Below, piece after piece: positions 23,667-33,314 of a DNA stretch of 64,000 bases (position 1 is the first letter of the stretch; every line of letters begins with the position of its first letter). Source of the stretch: Ectopseudomonas chengduensis (GTDB taxonomy: Bacteria > Pseudomonadota > Gammaproteobacteria > Pseudomonadales > Pseudomonadaceae); assembly GCF_015712065.1 (NCBI RefSeq), contig NZ_JACFYZ010000006.1, positions 248,001 through 312,000 on the forward strand. The letters run 5' to 3'. Below the pieces are notes generated by a model. The model had not been told where the DNA came from. It searched no databases and was given only the letters and a program-made list of their open reading frames with translations. Position numbers and translations under genes: made by a program.

Positions 23667-25448
23667 TCAGCGGTCCACGTCGGCCATGACGAAGTCGATA
23701 CTGCCCAGGTAGGCGATCAGATCCGCCACCATGCTGCCGCGAATCACCGAGGGGATCTGCTGCAGGTGGGGGAAGCTGGGCGTGCGAATCCGGGTGCGGT
23801 AGCTCATGGTGCTGCCGTCGCTCGTCAGGTAGTAGCTGTTGATGCCCTTGGTCGCCTCGATCATCTGGAAGGCTTCGTTGGCCGGCATGACCGGGCCCCA
23901 GGAAACCTGCAGGAAGTGGGTGATCAGGGTTTCGATGTGCTGCAGCGTGCGCTCTTTCGGCGGCGGCGTGGTCAGCGGGTGGTCAGCCTTGTACGGGCCT
24001 TCCGGCATGTTCTTCAGGCACTGGTCGATGATGCGGATGCTCTGGCGCATCTCTTCCACGCGCACCATGCAGCGGTCATAGGCGTCACCATTGGCCGCCA
24101 GCGGCACCTCGAACTCGAAGTGCTCGTAGCCGGAGTAGGGGCGCGCCTTACGCAGGTCGAAGTCGCAACCGGTGGCGCGCAGGCCGGCGCCGGTGGTGCC
24201 CCACTCGAGCGCTTCCTTGGTGTTGTACTGCGCCACACCGATGGTACGGGCCTTGAGGATGCTGTTCTTCAGCGCCGCCTTCTCGTATTCGTCGAGGCGC
24301 TTGGGCAGCCAGTCGACGAACTCCTTGACCAGCTTGTCCCAACCGCGCGGCAGGTCATGGGCGACGCCACCGATGCGGTACCAGGCCGGGTGCAGGCGGA
24401 AGCCGGTGATGGCCTCGATCACCTTGTAGGCGCGTTGGCGGTCGGTGAAGGTGAAGAACACCGGTGTCATCGCGCCAACGTCCTGGATGTAGGTACCGAG
24501 GAACAGCAGGTGGCTGGTGATACGGAAGAACTCGGCGAGCATCACGCGGATGAAGTCGACGCGGGCCGGCACCTTGATGCCGGCGAGTTTCTCCACCGAA
24601 AGCACGTAGGGCAGGTTGTTCATCACCCCACCGAGGTAGTCGATGCGGTCGGTGTAGGGGATGAAGCTGTGCCAGCTCTGGCGTTCGGCCATTTTCTCGG
24701 CGCCACGGTGGTGGTAGCCGATCTCTGGTACGCAATCGACGATCTCTTCGCCGTCGAGCTGCAGGATGATGCGGAACGCGCCGTGAGCGGATGGGTGGTT
24801 GGGACCGAGGTTGAGGAACATGTAGTCCTCATGATCGCCGCCGCGTTTCATGCCCCAGTCTTCGGGGCGGAAGCGCGCAGCTTCCTCTTCCAGTTGCTGC
24901 TTGGCCAGGGTCAGGCTGAACGGATCGAATTCGGTGGCGCGCGCCGGGTAGTCCTTGCGCAGCGGGTGACCTTCCCAGGTCGGCGGCATCATGATGCGGC
25001 TCAGGTGTGGGTGGCCGGTGAAGGTGATGCCGTACAGATCCCAGACTTCGCGCTCGTACCAGTTGGCGTTGGGCCAGATGCCAGTGGCGGTGGGCAGGTT
25101 GAGGTCGCGCTCGGACAAGGCGACCTTGATCATCACATCACTATTACGCTCCAGCGACATCAGGTGATAGAACACCGTGAAGTCGGCATCGGGAAGGCCG
25201 CGACGTTGGGTACGCAGGCGCTCGTCGACGCCGTGCAGATCAAAGAGCATCACGTAGGGACGCGGTAGGTTGCGCAGGCAGGTGAGCACTTCGATAAGGC
25301 GCTCACGGGCGACCCAGAGAACCGGCATGCCGGTGCGGGTCGCTTGCAGGGTGAAACTGTCGTCGCCAAAACGGGCGCGCAGTTCGGCGACGACGTCCTG
25401 GTCGTCAGCCTTGTAAGGCGGTATGGACACAACGGTGTCTTGAGTCAT
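23667..25448 (-). CDS. nuoC: Fused NADH-quinone oxidoreductase subunit C/D
   Basis: A natural fusion of NuoC (about residues 1-190; [19 protein letters not shown]) with NuoD (from about residue 205; [20 protein letters not shown]), 593 aa in all, as in E. coli and Pseudomonas. NuoD is the 49-kDa-type subunit that forms the quinone head-binding pocket with NuoB; the conserved His is in [20 protein letters not shown] is another NuoD signature. No frameshift is seen at the junction. It follows nuoB after 63 bases. Confidence 0.97.
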   Translation of the reverse strand: MTQDTVVSIPPYKADDQDVVAELRARFGDDSFTLQATRTGMPVLWVARERLIEVLTCLRNLPRPYVMLFDLHGVDERLRTQRRGLPDADFTVFYHLMSLERNSDVMIKVALSERDLNLPTATGIWPNANWYEREVWDLYGITFTGHPHLSRIMMPPTWEGHPLRKDYPARATEFDPFSLTLAKQQLEEEAARFRPEDWGMKRGGDHEDYMFLNLGPNHPSAHGAFRIILQLDGEEIVDCVPEIGYHHRGAEKMAERQSWHSFIPYTDRIDYLGGVMNNLPYVLSVEKLAGIKVPARVDFIRVMLAEFFRITSHLLFLGTYIQDVGAMTPVFFTFTDRQRAYKVIEAITGFRLHPAWYRIGGVAHDLPRGWDKLVKEFVDWLPKRLDEYEKAALKNSILKARTIGVAQYNTKEALEWGTTGAGLRATGCDFDLRKARPYSGYEHFEFEVPLAANGDAYDRCMVRVEEMRQSIRIIDQCLKNMPEGPYKADHPLTTPPPKERTLQHIETLITHFLQVSWGPVMPANEAFQMIEATKGINSYYLTSDGSTMSYRTRIRTPSFPHLQQIPSVIRGSMVADLIAYLGSIDFVMADVDR

Positions 25449-25511
25449 GGTCTCGGTCGCTGTCGATCAACGTAGAAAGTGGGCGTGACGCTTGCGCAGG
25501 CAAGCATCGGC

Positions 25512-26189
25512 TCAGACTTCGTCGGGGCTACGCAGGTTGGTAACGGCGATTCGCTGCTCGCGGCGCTGTTCCTTCTGCGAAGGCATTTCGGCACGGTAGA
25601 TGCCTTGATCGCCAACGACCCAGGAAAGCGGGCGGCGCTCCTGGCCGATGGATTCCTGCAGCAGCATCAAGCCTTGCAGGAACGCCTCGGGGCGGGGCGG
25701 GCAGCCGGGAATGTAGACGTCCACGGGGAGGAACTTGTCCACGCCCTGAACGACCGAGTAGATGTCGTACATGCCGCCGGAGTTGGCGCATGAACCCATG
25801 GAGATGACCCACTTGGGCTCCAGCATCTGCTCGTAGAGACGCTGAATGACCGGCGCCATCTTGATGAAGCAGGTGCCGGCGATGACCATGAAGTCGGCCT
25901 GGCGGGGTGATGCGCGAATGACTTCCGCACCGAAACGCGCCACGTCGTGCGGGGCGGTGAAGGCGGTGGTCATTTCCACATAGCAGCAGGACAGGCCGAA
26001 GTTATACGGCCACAAGGAATTCTTGCGCCCCCAGTTGACCGCGCCGTTAAGCACGTCCGAGAGCTTGCCCATGTAGATGTTCTTGTGAACCTGGTCCTCT
26101 AGCAGCGGGTCGGAGACGACCTCCCGCTGGCCGATCGGATACGCCTCGTTGGGCGCATTCGGGTCGACCCGAGTAAGTTTGTATTGCAT
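25512..26189 (-). CDS. nuoB: NADH-quinone oxidoreductase subunit B
   Basis: Holds the last cluster N2 before quinone (225 aa from this start). Ligands are the tandem cysteines in LSCCYVEM plus Cys in MGSCANSGG and [11 protein letters not shown]. The ATG at 26189 ([20 protein letters not shown]) is preferred over an in-frame TTG two codons upstream, because AGG lies about 10 bases before it. It is 10 bases from the nuoA stop. The C-terminal tail is longer than in minimal NuoB. Confidence 0.96.
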   Translation of the reverse strand: MQYKLTRVDPNAPNEAYPIGQREVVSDPLLEDQVHKNIYMGKLSDVLNGAVNWGRKNSLWPYNFGLSCCYVEMTTAFTAPHDVARFGAEVIRASPRQADFMVIAGTCFIKMAPVIQRLYEQMLEPKWVISMGSCANSGGMYDIYSVVQGVDKFLPVDVYIPGCPPRPEAFLQGLMLLQESIGQERRPLSWVVGDQGIYRAEMPSQKEQRREQRIAVTNLRSPDEV

Positions 26190-26199
26190 CGCCAAAGCC

Positions 26200-26613
26200 T
26201 CATTGTTTCAGCTTCGCCTGCCGTTCACGACGTCCCTGCGGTGCCCAATCGAGCGCGCCGATACGCCAAAGATAGACAAGACCTGCCAACAGAATTGCTA
26301 TGAAAACTGTAGCTTCGATCAGGCCCGCCCAGCCGCTTTCGCGCACCGAGACTGCCCAAGCGAAGAGATAGAGGGCTTCAACGTCGAAGATCACGAAGAG
26401 CATCGCGACCAGATAGAACTTGGCTGACAGGCGCAGACGCGCGCTGCCGGTAGGAAGCATGCCCGACTCGAAAGGCTCGTTCTTGCTACGTCCCCAGGCT
26501 TTGCTGCCGAGCAGACTGGAAACGCCGAGCATGAAGGCGATGAGCCCGCAGACACCCAGCAAGAACACAGCGAAAGCCCAGTTATGGGACATGGTCGTTA
26601 CCGCATCAGGCAT
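26200..26613 (-). CDS. nuoA: NADH-quinone oxidoreductase subunit A
   Basis: Small membrane subunit (137 aa) with three helices, first gene of the operon. [21 protein letters not shown] is the conserved TM1-2 loop near the quinone site and [15 protein letters not shown] the TM2 segment with an essential Asp and Glu. A good AAGGAG lies 8 bases before the ATG. All 13 nuo genes (A, B, CD, E-N) follow in order without interruption. Confidence 0.96.
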   Translation of the reverse strand: MPDAVTTMSHNWAFAVFLLGVCGLIAFMLGVSSLLGSKAWGRSKNEPFESGMLPTGSARLRLSAKFYLVAMLFVIFDVEALYLFAWAVSVRESGWAGLIEATVFIAILLAGLVYLWRIGALDWAPQGRRERQAKLKQ

Positions 26614-27181
26614 GCCGGTACTCCTTGAATTAAGGAACGGCTTTTAATCTATTAAGCGACCAGACACCGTCGAGGGCGTTGGCGCGAAGTGTGTATACAA
26701 TACTATGCGTAGACCAACTGTAAGTAAATTTTTCAGAGAAAAATTATTCCTGAAATTCGATCATTTCTGATTGATTTGTCGCATCGGTGTAACTCTGAAG
26801 CGAGCCGTATGGGCTGGCGTTCCAGGACTATAGCTGATGACTCTGCTCTGGCAATTTCAAGGCGCATTCATCCGGCTAATTTGCCTCATTTCGCAGCGTG
26901 ATTGCCCTCAGCGAGATGAGCAATTCGCTGCCACTTTGGTGTTAAGGCGAAAGCATCGAATGGCTTCCTGGATTCTCAAAGCGTATAGCCGGCGGCATGG
27001 CTTATCACCAAATGTTATTCATCTCCAGGTGCTGTCCAACTGATCTTGTACTAGCGTGCATGAATCGCCGCGCGGCGATGCGCAGTTGATCGAGCAGTGC
27101 CCACCATCCGCTGGGTCTGCGAAGTTGCCCTGCCTGGGTATGCCGACCCTTCGTACGAATAACAATATGAGGGGTTTTGCC
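26614..27181. other. Divergent intergenic region upstream of nuoA and the hydrolase gene
   Basis: 568 bases without a convincing gene. 26640-26830 is clearly more AT-rich than the surroundings and should hold the nuo promoter; a weak sigma70-like pair on the minus strand (TTTACT, 17 bases, TAGTAT) is near 26700-26730. A perfect 16-base palindrome, ATCGCCGCGCGGCGAT, is at 27064-27079, about 100 bases before the hydrolase start. A 68-codon open frame at 26837-27043 resembles nothing known and is not called. Confidence 0.5.
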
Positions 27182-28579
27182 ATGCCTGTTGTCCAGTCGT
27201 TGCCACGTATTGTCCCAGCCGTTCTGTTGCTAGCCCTGAGCGCGCCTGCCAGCGCGGAATTGGGTGATTACAATTTCTGGCAGAGCTTGAGCAACCTGGT
27301 GTCGCCGCCCAGGGCCGACAATCCGGTGACGCCTGCGCAGCGTGTCGGACCCTACCCGTTGTTGGCTAATCCGAGTGGTTTCAACAGCGGCTTCAATCCC
27401 GGCAATTACTACGGCTGGCAAACGATTCAGATGGCGCCGCAGACCGGTGCGGTGTGCGGCAATGGCTCGCCATACAAGTTCTTCATCAATCGTGTGCCGA
27501 ACACGCGCAATACCATCGTTTATCTGGAAGGTGGTGGCGCCTGCTGGGATTACGCCAGTTGCAGCGGGCAAAGCGGCATACGTGGCGCGCGCAATCCCGA
27601 TGGGATTGCCAATGACTACATGTCGCTGCTCAACCCTGGCGCCAGTCTGGTGAGCCCGTTCGTCGTGCGTCTGCACCCCTGGACGCGCGTCAAGACGCAG
27701 AACTGGAACATGGTCTATGTGCCGTATTGCACGGGTGACATCTACTCCGGCGACAAGGTGGCGGTATACGAAGACCCGCAGGGGGTAAATCCCCCGCTGG
27801 TGTGGCACCACAACGGCTTGCGTAACATGCGCGCAGTGGTGGGGTGGCTGAAGGACAATCTGCCGCGGCCGACCCAGATGCTCACCACGGGATGCAGTGC
27901 AGGCGGCGCGGGCAGCCTGACCAACTACGCCAACCTGCGCCAGGACATCGCGCCGAACCGGGGTTACCTGATCAATGATTCCGGGCCCGTCTATACCGCG
28001 CTGGCTGGCGACAACCAGGCCTATCCTTCCTATCCGTTGCAGACCCTGATCCGCCAGGCCTGGGGCCTGGATGCGGCGCAGGGGCCGTTGCAGTACCTGC
28101 AGGCGCGCCTGCCAGGCTTCAGCAGCAACGATCTGGGCAGCCTGTATCCGGCGCTTTCGAGCAATCTGCCGGGTGATCGCATGGGGCATACACATTTCTG
28201 GCAGGACCTGAACTATTCGTCCTATTCCTACGAGCGCTTCTACCCGGAGATCGTCAACGCGCCGAATCAGGCTGCCAAGGAAGCACTGATCAAGCAGCGC
28301 TGGGCAACGGATACCACGCGTCTGCGCAGCCAACTGGCGAGCCTGGGCAATGTCGGTGGTTATTTCCCGCAATTCCGTAACGTCAACGAAAGCCACTGCA
28401 CCAGCATCATCGAGTTCGCCAACTCCGATATCCAGGAGCAGAACCTGCAGCTGGACAACTTCGTCAGCAGTGTTCTCGATGGCAGTGGGCAGGTACTGGA
28501 TGCTTCGGAAAGCAGCGATGTGGCTGACCGCAACAAACCATTCAATCTGCTCTATTACCTGCTGGACCAGTTGCTCTGA
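27182..28579 (+). CDS. Secreted pectinacetylesterase/Notum-family hydrolase
   Basis: Probable extracytoplasmic carboxylesterase (465 aa). The ATG at 27182 has GAGGGG seven bases upstream and gives a clean signal peptide (VPAVLLLALSAPASA). The family core is visible: IVYLEGGGACWD (oxyanion strand), then the nucleophile motif TTGCSAGGAGS with Ser239. Asp266 in NDSGPVY and His405 in NESHC complete a plausible triad, as in pectin acetylesterases and Notum. Paired cysteines suggest disulfides. The bacterial substrate is not known; pectin is only a family label, and polymer or lipid esters are possible. It stands alone, with a stem-loop after it. Confidence 0.78.
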   Translation: MPVVQSLPRIVPAVLLLALSAPASAELGDYNFWQSLSNLVSPPRADNPVTPAQRVGPYPLLANPSGFNSGFNPGNYYGWQTIQMAPQTGAVCGNGSPYKFFINRVPNTRNTIVYLEGGGACWDYASCSGQSGIRGARNPDGIANDYMSLLNPGASLVSPFVVRLHPWTRVKTQNWNMVYVPYCTGDIYSGDKVAVYEDPQGVNPPLVWHHNGLRNMRAVVGWLKDNLPRPTQMLTTGCSAGGAGSLTNYANLRQDIAPNRGYLINDSGPVYTALAGDNQAYPSYPLQTLIRQAWGLDAAQGPLQYLQARLPGFSSNDLGSLYPALSSNLPGDRMGHTHFWQDLNYSSYSYERFYPEIVNAPNQAAKEALIKQRWATDTTRLRSQLASLGNVGGYFPQFRNVNESHCTSIIEFANSDIQEQNLQLDNFVSSVLDGSGQVLDASESSDVADRNKPFNLLYYLLDQLL

Positions 28580-28593
28580 AGCGGCGTGAAAGT

Positions 28594-28625
28594 AACGCGG
28601 CGGCAGCTTGGGTTGTCGCCGCGTT
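28594..28625. terminator. Stem-loop between convergent genes
   Basis: Nine-base stem AACGCGGCG / CGCCGCGTT with a 14-base loop, just after the hydrolase stop and touching the stop of the convergent gene. No T run, so termination efficiency is doubtful. Confidence 0.5.
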
Positions 28626-29281
28626 CAGCCATCCGGAGTTTGTTGGTAACTGCGCTCGCGAGCTTCTTGCAGGCGTTGCCTGAGGTATTGATCGCGAGTG
28701 AGTCCATCGGGAATGTTCTGCAGGCCGAGCACTTCTTCGACGATATTTCTTTCCTCGGCCTTGTAGCGTTCGAAGTTCGGGTCAGATCGTTGCGCCAGTT
28801 TGGCCTCACGCTCAGCGCTGATGGCCTGGTAACGCTTGATCAGTGCTTCAGCGCGTCTCTTCTGCTCGGCTTCGTCTTCGCTGACTGCCTTGATCAGGGC
28901 AATCTGCAACAACAGGGCCTCGCTCAGCGCCAATTCCCCTCGCTGTTCCAGTGCATCGACACCCTCACTCAACGCTTGCGCTTGTGCTTCGCGACTGCTG
29001 CTGTCGAGTTCCGTGGCGTGCTCGATGAACCCTCTGTAGCGCCGATGAAAATCCAGGCGGCGTTCCTGTTGCTGGACTTCGGGCCTGGCCAACAGGTGCA
29101 TTTGCTCGGGGCTCAGATCGGCTGGAGCTGGCGAGGCGCTGCCTTGCGCGGCCGGTTGCACTTGCGTTTGCTCTGATGCAGAGGTGGCAGGCTCTTCGGC
29201 ATTGGGGCGTTGCCAGTACCAGGCGAGTGTCATGCTGCCAATCAGAATGCAACTGCCGAACAGCAGAATGGAGCGGGGCAT
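28625..29281 (-). CDS. Uncharacterised membrane-anchored helical protein, foldase-like
   Basis: Not firmly recognised (218 aa). It has one N-terminal membrane segment (SILLFGSCILIGSMTLAWYW), a Pro/Ala/Gln-rich linker at about residues 28-60, and then a highly charged, all-helical remainder rich in E, R, Q and A. This layout recalls lipase-specific foldases (LifO) and the phospholipase accessory PlcR, but at under 220 residues it is shorter than lipase foldases and I could not see their signature. The repeat-like ending ERYKAEERNIVEEVLGL and LTRDQYLRQRLQEARE may be diagnostic. The ATG at 29281 has AAGGA at good spacing; an upstream in-frame ATG at 29347 lacks one. It is convergent with the hydrolase gene and follows the PhoX gene on the other side. 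Confidence 0.6.
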   Translation of the reverse strand: MPRSILLFGSCILIGSMTLAWYWQRPNAEEPATSASEQTQVQPAAQGSASPAPADLSPEQMHLLARPEVQQQERRLDFHRRYRGFIEHATELDSSSREAQAQALSEGVDALEQRGELALSEALLLQIALIKAVSEDEAEQKRRAEALIKRYQAISAEREAKLAQRSDPNFERYKAEERNIVEEVLGLQNIPDGLTRDQYLRQRLQEARERSYQQTPDG

Positions 29282-29361
29282 GAGCAGTCCTTGCGCGAGT
29301 CGATTGCCTTCCAGCTTAGAAGTTGCAGTCGCGTTTTGCCTGTCCATGCAGCGAATGGAGG

Positions 29362-29394
29362 GCCTGCCCTCTCGTCGTGGGTGAGAGGGCAGGC
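29362..29394 (-). terminator. Stem-loop after phoX
   Basis: Twelve-base perfect arms GCCTGCCCTCTC / GAGAGGGCAGGC around a 9-base loop, directly after the phoX stop on the minus strand. The tail is only weakly T-rich. Confidence 0.6.
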
Positions 29395-29401
29395 GTTTGG
29401 A

Positions 29402-31417
29402 TCAGAACAGCGGCTTGCCGTCTTCGCGCGTGACGATCACGGTGGCCGAGCGTGGGCGGCGACCGGGGCCGTCTGGCCAGGTGCTACGAAAATCCGTCGG
29501 AGTCGAGCCTTCACCCGGGTGCTGGATGTTGACGAACAACGTACGGAAGTCCGGTGTGGCGGTGATGCCGGTGACCTCGCAGCCTACGGGGCCGACCAGA
29601 AAGCGCTTGACCTCGCCGGTGGTGGGCTCGGCCACCAGCATCTGGTTGTTGCCGAAAGGGCCGCTGGCGAGCTGGCTGCCGCTCATGTCGGTTTGGATCC
29701 ATAGGCGGCCTTCGTCGTCGAACCACAGGCCGTCCGGGCTGGCCAGGCGGTTGTCGGCGGTCAGCGGTCTGCCGTTGGGGTCGAGGCTGTCGTTCTCCGG
29801 CCCGGCCAGCAGGAACAGGCTCCAGACGAATTCACGGCCAGCATAGTCGCGGCTCTGCTCACGCCAGCGGATGATGTGACCGAAGGCGTTGGCCGGGCGC
29901 GGGTTGGCTGCATCAGCGACGGTGCGCGAACTGTTGTTGGTGAGGGTGAAGTAGACGTCGCCGTTGTTCGGGTTCACCGCCCCCCATTCCGGACGATCCA
30001 TCTTGGTGGCGCCGACGATGTCGGCAGCCAGGCGGGTGTTGATCAGTACCTCGCCCTGGTCGGCGAAGCTTACCCCGGCAGCCCTGCAGGCGGCCTGGAA
30101 GGCCTTGTCCTTGATGTCCAGGGCCAGCCAATCCCCCTTGCCGTTGGCCTTGAAGCGCGCCACGTAGAGAGTGCCCTCGTCGAGCAGACTGCCGTTGCTG
30201 CGACCCGGTACGTACCTGCCGCGGCTGACGAACTTGTAGATGTACTCATTCTGCGAATCGTCGCCGGAATAGCAGACCACTGGACTGCCCGGTTTGACCG
30301 GGGCGAATACCAGGCCTTCGTGGGCGAAGCGGCCCAGTGCGGTGCGCTTGACCGGGGTCGATTCCGGCGCGAAGGGATCGATCTCGACGATCCAGCCGAA
30401 GTGGTTCGGCTCGTTGCGATAGTCGCCTGCAGCCTCGGCGGCCAGGCGGGTGGCGTTGAAGCGCTGGAATTCGTCGCCGGACAGGTGATCCCAACCGTAG
30501 CGGCTGGCGCTGCCGACACCGTAGCGGGTCATTTCACGCGGGCGCTCGGCATCGCCGCTGGCGAAATAACCGGCCCAGTTTTCCTCGCAGGTCAGGTAAG
30601 TGCCCCAGGGCGTGAAGCCGTTGGCGCAGTTGTTCAGCGTGCCGCGGGTGGCGGTGCCGTCGGGGCTGTAGCGAGTCTGGAGTAGGGCGTGACCGCGTGC
30701 TGGGCCGCTGATCTGCATCGGTGTGGCGCCCGTGATGCGGCGGTTGCGGGCGCTGGGCAGCACCTCCCATTGGCCGCGCACGCGGCGCACTTCTACCACC
30801 GAAACGCCGTGGGCGTTGATTTCCTTGCGCACTTCATCGGCGCTGCTGCGCTTGCCGCCGACCAGGGTGGGGCCATTGGGGTGTAGCAGCGGTGCGTCGA
30901 TGTACTCGTGATTGAGTACCAGCAGGCCGTGGTCGCTCTTGTGACCGCCGCCGCGCTGACCGTCGATGGGGAAGAAGTGCATGCCGTCATGGTGCATGCC
31001 GATCTGGTCAGCCTGATCGGCGGCACTGTTGCCGGCGTTGTCGAGAAAGGCCGGGAAGCTGCCACGAATCGGCGTGCCCCAGGGGATGAAGGTGGTGGCT
31101 TTGTAGCCGGCCGGCACGGTGATGGTATCGGCATGGGTAACTGCCACCGGATTGAACGGCAGGCGCTTGCTGCGTTTCTTCAGACGTTCCAGCAGCTCCT
31201 TGAGCTGGTCTTTGAGTTGGTTGTCGGCGGCCTCGGCACTACCGGGCATGGCCACGCCGAGAAAGCCCATGACGCCGAGCGCAGCGCCGCCGGCGACCAC
31301 CTGGCGGCGGCTCAGGCCGGCTTCGATCAGGTCATTGATATGAGGATTGCTGGAGGCGTTGCTGAGCGGTTCATCGCCATTGCCGAATAGCACGTTTTGC
31401 TCTTGTTCATTGCGCAT
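29402..31417 (-). CDS. phoX: PhoX-family alkaline phosphatase (DUF839), Tat-exported
   Basis: Calcium/iron-dependent phosphomonoesterase family (671 aa), acting outside the cytoplasm to release phosphate from organic esters. The Tat signal is LSRRQVVAGGAALGVMGFLG with the twin arginines at R37-R38, preceded by an unusually long n-region of about 35 residues. Cleavage is likely near SAEAADN. Family segments include LLVLNHEYIDAPLL, FTPWGTYLTCEENWAGYF and SPDGLWFDDEGRLWIQTDM. AAGGAG lies before the ATG, and a Pho-box-like site about 55-70 bases upstream fits phosphate-starvation control. Activity of this subgroup was not deducible from residues alone. Confidence 0.87.
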   Translation of the reverse strand: MRNEQEQNVLFGNGDEPLSNASSNPHINDLIEAGLSRRQVVAGGAALGVMGFLGVAMPGSAEAADNQLKDQLKELLERLKKRSKRLPFNPVAVTHADTITVPAGYKATTFIPWGTPIRGSFPAFLDNAGNSAADQADQIGMHHDGMHFFPIDGQRGGGHKSDHGLLVLNHEYIDAPLLHPNGPTLVGGKRSSADEVRKEINAHGVSVVEVRRVRGQWEVLPSARNRRITGATPMQISGPARGHALLQTRYSPDGTATRGTLNNCANGFTPWGTYLTCEENWAGYFASGDAERPREMTRYGVGSASRYGWDHLSGDEFQRFNATRLAAEAAGDYRNEPNHFGWIVEIDPFAPESTPVKRTALGRFAHEGLVFAPVKPGSPVVCYSGDDSQNEYIYKFVSRGRYVPGRSNGSLLDEGTLYVARFKANGKGDWLALDIKDKAFQAACRAAGVSFADQGEVLINTRLAADIVGATKMDRPEWGAVNPNNGDVYFTLTNNSSRTVADAANPRPANAFGHIIRWREQSRDYAGREFVWSLFLLAGPENDSLDPNGRPLTADNRLASPDGLWFDDEGRLWIQTDMSGSQLASGPFGNNQMLVAEPTTGEVKRFLVGPVGCEVTGITATPDFRTLFVNIQHPGEGSTPTDFRSTWPDGPGRRPRSATVIVTREDGKPLF

Positions 31418-31469
31418 GGAGGGCTCCTTGTCAGGCTGATCGACGGAGTCATGACGCTAACCAAGGAAA

Positions 31470-31487
31470 ACGACGGAATAGTGACAG
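31470..31487 (-). promoter_or_regulatory. Candidate Pho box upstream of phoX
   Basis: On the minus strand: CTGTCAC-TATT-CCGTCGT, against the PhoB consensus CTGTCAT-N4-CTGTCAT (6/7 and 5/7 matches). It lies 53-70 bases before the phoX start. Spacing to the gene fits a PhoB-activated promoter. Confidence 0.6.
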
Positions 31488-31639
31488 CGCCTGTGCGCCA
31501 TTGCACAAAACTGTTCGGAGGGGCAACGACCATCCTCTGTTTGGCGCCGCTTCATCAGGTGTGGCAAGGCCGTGCAGGGCAGGCAGTGCTGGCGTTTGCG
31601 GTGATATTGATGCGCGGGACGTACCCTGCGCCCAGGCAT

Positions 31640-31663
31640 AAAAAAACCCCGGCAAAGCCGGGG
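31640..31663 (-). terminator. Rho-independent terminator of aceA
   Basis: On the minus strand, CCCCGGC-TTT-GCCGGGG followed by seven T. It lies 55 bases after the aceA stop. Confidence 0.92.
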
Positions 31664-31718
31664 CGGATTAGGCAAACAGACTGCTGCGGATGCGTGGTCC
31701 GCAGCAGGAGAACCGTTC

Positions 31719-33314
31719 TTAGTGGAACTGGTTCATGGTGTTGTCTTTACCGCTCGCCTTCAGAGCTGCTTCGCCAGCGAAGTACTCCTTGTGGTTGTCG
31801 CCGATGTCGGAGCCAGCCATGTTCTGGTGCTTGACGCAGGCGATACCCTGACGCAGTTCCTGACGCTGCACGCCTTTCACGTAGGCCAGCATGCCCTGAT
31901 CGGCGAAGTAGCCCTTGGCCAGGTTGTCGGTGGACAGTGCAGCAGTGTGATAGGTCGGCAGGGTGATCAGGTGGTGGAAGATGCCGGCGTGGGCCGAACC
32001 GTCGCGCTGGAAGGTACGGATCTTCTCGTCGGCAACCTGGGCCAGTTCGGTTTCGTCGTACTCGACGCTCATCAGCTTGGCGCGGTCGTAGGCGGAAACG
32101 TCCTTGCCTTCGGCAACCATGGCGTCGAACACCTGCTGACGGAAGTTCAGGGTCCAGTTGAAGGACGGGCTGTTGTTGTACACCAGCTTGGCGTTCGGGA
32201 TGACCTGACGGATGCGGTCAACCATGGCCTTGATCTGGCCAACGTGCGGCTTCTCGGTTTCGATCCACAGCAGGTCGGCGCCATTCTGCAGGCTGGTGAT
32301 GCAGTCCAGTACGCAGCGGTCTTCGCCAGTGCCGGCACGGAACTGGAACAGGTTGGACGGCAGGCGCTTCGGACGCAGCAGCTTGCCGCCGCGGTTGATC
32401 ACGACGTCGCCGTTGCCCAGGTCGGCAGCAGACACTTCTTCGCAATCCAGGAAGCTGTTGTACAGGTCGCCCAGGTCGCCCGGCTCGTTGGTCACGGCGA
32501 TCTGCTTGGTCAGACCGGCACCCAGGGAGTCGGTACGTGCAACGATCACGCCGTTGTCGATGCCCAGTTCGAGGAAGGCGTAGCGAACGGCAGCGATCTT
32601 GGCCAGGAAGTCGGCGTGAGGAACGGTCACCTTGCCGTCCTGGTGGCCGCACTGCTTCTCGTCGGAAACCTGGTTCTCGATCTGGATGCAGCAGGCGCCT
32701 GCTTCGATCATGCGCTTGGCCAGCAGGTAGGTGGCTTCCGGGTTACCGAAACCAGCGTCGATGTCGGCGATGATCGGCACGATATGGGTTTCGTAGTTGT
32801 CGATCTGGTTCTGGATCTCGGCAGCCTTGGCCTGGTCACCAGCTGCACGAGCAGCGTCCAGGGCGGTGAACAGCAGATCCAGTTCGCGGCTGTCGGCCTG
32901 ACGCAGGAAGGTGTACAGCTCTTCGATCAGGTCGGAGACGGCAGTCTTCTCGTGCATCGACTGGTCCGGCAGCGGGCCGAAGTCCGAGCGCAGAGCAGCG
33001 ACCATCCAGCCGGACAGGTAGAGGTAGCGCTTGTTGGTGGTCTTCAGGTGCTTCTTGATCGAGATCAGCTTCTGCTGACCGATGAAGCCGTGCCAGCAAC
33101 CCAGCGACTGGGTGTAGACGGAGGAGTCGGCGTCGTACTCTTCCATGTCCTTGCGCATGATGTCAGCGGTGTACTGAGCGATTTCCAGACCGGTCTTGAA
33201 GCGGTTCTGAGCGCGCATACGGGCGACGGACTCGGGGTTGATAGCGCTCCAGCTGCTGCCGAACTTCTCTTTCAGAGCGGCTACAGCCTTGATGTCGTTT
33301 TGATATGCGGACAT
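31719..33314 (-). CDS. aceA: Isocitrate lyase
   Basis: Cleaves isocitrate to succinate and glyoxylate, first step of the glyoxylate shunt needed for growth on acetate, fatty acids or acetoacetate. The 531-aa length and sequence are the Pseudomonas type, longer than E. coli AceA. The catalytic cysteine is in KQCGHQDGKV; metal and substrate segments IIADIDAGFGN, CIQIENQVSDEKQ and YNNSPSFNW are intact. The ATG at 33314 has AAGGA six bases upstream; the 15 codons upstream in frame lack support. It is monocistronic, with a terminator behind and a leader of about 370 bases in front. Confidence 0.97.
   Translation of the reverse strand: MSAYQNDIKAVAALKEKFGSSWSAINPESVARMRAQNRFKTGLEIAQYTADIMRKDMEEYDADSSVYTQSLGCWHGFIGQQKLISIKKHLKTTNKRYLYLSGWMVAALRSDFGPLPDQSMHEKTAVSDLIEELYTFLRQADSRELDLLFTALDAARAAGDQAKAAEIQNQIDNYETHIVPIIADIDAGFGNPEATYLLAKRMIEAGACCIQIENQVSDEKQCGHQDGKVTVPHADFLAKIAAVRYAFLELGIDNGVIVARTDSLGAGLTKQIAVTNEPGDLGDLYNSFLDCEEVSAADLGNGDVVINRGGKLLRPKRLPSNLFQFRAGTGEDRCVLDCITSLQNGADLLWIETEKPHVGQIKAMVDRIRQVIPNAKLVYNNSPSFNWTLNFRQQVFDAMVAEGKDVSAYDRAKLMSVEYDETELAQVADEKIRTFQRDGSAHAGIFHHLITLPTYHTAALSTDNLAKGYFADQGMLAYVKGVQRQELRQGIACVKHQNMAGSDIGDNHKEYFAGEAALKASGKDNTMNQFH

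Noticed and set aside
26837..27043. 68-codon open frame upstream of the hydrolase gene
   Set aside because: No recognisable domain, no ribosome-binding site and composition of non-coding DNA; treated as intergenic.
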